Source: Corylus avellana (taxonomy: Eukaryota > Streptophyta > Magnoliopsida > Fagales > Betulaceae). Taken from it: 64,000 nt of DNA. The position numbers and the translations under genes are program-made. Positions 63,001 through 64,000 of the stretch are shown piece after piece. The notes below the pieces were generated by a model, which had not been told where the DNA came from, ran no database searches, and saw nothing but the letters and a program-made list of their open reading frames with translations. The stretch spans positions 34,654,590 to 34,718,589 of the forward strand of contig NC_081543.1 of the NCBI RefSeq assembly GCF_901000735.1, written 5' to 3'. Numbering within the stretch: the stretch's first letter is position 1; every line of letters begins with the position of its first letter.

Positions 63001-64000
63001 AATTCGCACAACCTCTAGACCTAAAACTATAATAAATTCTTTTCTAAATGCAAGGAGACTGAAATTTGAAAGTGGCCAGTATAGTAGAGTAAATACAAGG
63101 TAGGAAATATGATAAAAAAAAATTTTAATCGAGATAACCAGAATTAATATGCAAAACATATGAAAGTTTGTTAGAATTCAAGAACTCAACAGTTACCTTC
63201 ATGACCACAAAGTTACATGAGCAGAGAGGGTACCTTGCCAAATGACTTGTTGATGCTCGCATGGAATGCAAGAGTTGGATATTCCTTAGATAACACTCTA
63301 AGCCACCCTTTAGTTGCCCAAGCAGGAACCAAATCACACTGGGAAAACCAGGTATTAAAATGTTCAAGCAGTTTAATAGGAAACATGGAAGAATAAGGAA
63401 ATCCTTAATGATCCCACATAACTCTCAATGTGTAAATCACAACAAACCTTGTTTATCAAAAGGATCAAGTGTTTATGCTTGCAATGCTCTTTCAAATGTC
63501 TCTCTAGATGGTAACATCTTGTACCTTGTGGGTCCCTCGCATCCAAAACCTGTAATGCATAACAAATTGAGAGAAACAAAAGAAAATAATTGGGGAAGGG
63601 CTTATGTTCAATTACACAAAATATGTCCATTGTCCTACCAGCAGTATGTTGGCAAGGACAAGTATGGCAAGCAAGAATAACAAAATCAATCACAAAATGG
63701 GAAACTATACAAAATATCTAATTATTCCAACCATGTAACAAGCTCCATCTACAATATACGGTCACAGATTTTTAACTATCTAAAATAATGTCTTGGAGGA
63801 TGAAGCAAGCACTGTCATAAAACCATGGAAAGATGTGCATGAACCAACTAAGGTACATGAATTTGGAGAATAGGAAGAAGCACAAGAGTTCAATCTCATC
63901 CTATATATTTCCTGAACCTAACCCATGTATGAGAATAGTATTATACTTTTCAACCAAGTAAAAAAGAAACACTAACCTGGACAACCACATCTGAAGAGTC
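57057..64000 (-). CDS. NUG2: NUG2/GNL2-type nucleolar GTPase (lacks 5' end; one exon lost in a gap)
   Basis: Minus-strand exons read: 64000-63977 (partial), 63549-63448, 63338-63234, [exon missing in the 62873-62972 gap], 62786-62646, 60713-60613, 60040-59983 and 57452-57057. The protein has the circularly permuted G-motif order of this family: [10 protein letters not shown], then G4 as LLINK|CDLVPAW, G5-like FHASINKS, G2 text [12 protein letters not shown] and G3 DCPGV. The P-loop exon (G1) is the one expected in the gap. After it come [20 protein letters not shown] and the conserved [20 protein letters not shown], then an acidic tail with LPAAE/LPASD repeats. Yeast Nog2 and animal GNL2 act in late pre-60S assembly and export; the plant protein is nucleolar/nuclear. 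The gene is tail-to-tail with TIG1, about 0.9 kb apart. Confidence 0.93.
58050..59955 (+). mobile_element. 5'-truncated L1 LINE in the last NUG2 intron
   Basis: It is opposite in sense to NUG2. Starting inside the RT it shows [22 protein letters not shown] (catalytic FADD kept), [20 protein letters not shown] and [10 protein letters not shown]. Later frames include [19 protein letters not shown] and the zf-RVT-like [19 protein letters not shown] at 59440-59520. Frameshifts abound. It ends in an A-rich tail at 59925-59953. The 5' border is approximate and I find no clear target duplication. A 182-bp MITE interrupts it at 58783-58964. Confidence 0.85.
58783..58964. mobile_element. 182-bp MITE family, copy 3 (nested in the LINE)
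   Basis: A 182 bp fold-back, GAGTAATGCAACACAATCCC to the complement of GAGTAATGCTACACACACTT. Inner arms are AAGTGGCTTTTAAAATCACC and its complement. Flanks CTCTGGAAA (58774-58782) and TTCTAGAAA (58965-58973) are a decayed 9 bp duplication. Confidence 0.85.
61346..61637 (+). mobile_element. 3' stub of an L1 LINE with 18-bp target duplication
   Basis: A 292 bp insert encodes the last residues of a LINE ORF2 ([20 protein letters not shown]), then its 3' UTR and a poly(A) tail (61621-61637). It is flanked by exact copies of ATACACTAAATTAACCTT (61328-61345 and 61638-61655). It lies in a NUG2 intron. Confidence 0.9.
61768..62545. mobile_element. Inverted-repeat (MULE-like) element carrying a P450 gene fragment
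   Basis: Left end 61768-61910 (ACAAACTACCACCCTATTGT, then a T/A homopolymer block, then GGGTGGCTCC-like text) is the inverse of right end 62290-62545. The complement there reads CGAACTACCACCTCATTATC, an A/T block, then GGCCACCCCC. Between the arms, and on neither arm, is coding-derived sequence from a CYP78A gene. Terminal inverted repeats around host coding sequence is the definition of a Pack-MULE-type element. The superfamily is inferred; no target duplication was resolved. Confidence 0.6.
61915..62285 (-). pseudogene. CYP78A cytochrome P450 C-terminal fragment (captured, frameshifted)
   Basis: Minus-strand text covers the C-terminal part of a CYP78A enzyme: [19 protein letters not shown] with EPREFKPE (PERF region), [18 protein letters not shown], the heme-binding loop [15 protein letters not shown] with the axial Cys (62114-62146), then [16 protein letters not shown] and LVCRQFL. 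At least two frameshifts break it, after FKPE and after GIST. The I-helix and everything N-terminal are missing. It starts and ends exactly where the inverted-repeat arms begin, so it is a captured fragment, not a P450 gene. Confidence 0.85.
62873..62972. other. Assembly gap (100 N) inside NUG2
   Basis: A round-number N run in the intron region between exons 63338-63234 and 62786-62646. The expected P-loop exon is not found on either side. Confidence 0.99.

Noticed and set aside
1..64000. CRISPR arrays, operons, bacterial-type promoters, rRNA or tRNA genes
   Set aside because: The window is plant nuclear DNA; the only tRNA-like segments are SINE heads, and the repeats are transposons, a minisatellite and microsatellites.

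Overview
This is a nuclear genomic window from a flowering plant, probably a woody eudicot. The evidence is AT-rich intergenic DNA, genes with many short GT-AG introns, and plant-specific families (a plastid trigger factor, an MLO protein, a CYP78A fragment). Plant L1 LINEs, Copia elements and tRNA-type SINEs also occur. I cannot name the species from sequence alone. There are four N gaps: 39076-39095, 40059-40158, 49799-49898 and 62873-62972.

Layout. 194-8300 (-): 5' part of a gene for a SMR-domain protein with a CUE-like N-terminus; one intron holds a dead L1 LINE that itself carries a hAT-type element. 8440-12060: intergenic DNA packed with fold-back MITEs. 12070-17147 (+): a gene for a 61-residue single-span membrane protein with a 4.6 kb leader intron containing a hairpin and a minisatellite. 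18452-19423 (+): a secreted glycine-rich protein. 21163-32058 (-): a complete 15-exon clade I MLO gene (558 aa), with several MITEs and a SINE in its introns. 34482-57213: a region present twice (see below). It contains two versions of a complete 13-exon plastid trigger factor gene (TIG, +). 57057-64000 (-): most of a NUG2/GNL2-type nucleolar GTPase gene, tail-to-tail with TIG; its introns hold two LINE fragments and an inverted-repeat element carrying a CYP78A pseudogene fragment.

The duplicated region is best read as two haplotypes laid into one scaffold. Haplotype A is 34482-38124 joined to 51193-57213, interrupted by a very young Copia retrotransposon (LTRs 38125-38469 and 50850-51192, target duplication TGGAA). 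Haplotype B is 40159-49798, a contig bounded by gaps on both sides that shows the empty insertion site. It has been placed inside the gap in the Copia interior. Read this way there is one TIG locus with two alleles, not two paralogues.

The host genes are unrelated housekeeping or membrane functions with no operon-like logic. What is most unusual here is the transposon archaeology: nested insertions with readable target duplications, a 182 bp MITE family with three full copies, fold-back elements sharing a GC-rich core, and a Pack-MULE-like capture of a P450 exon.
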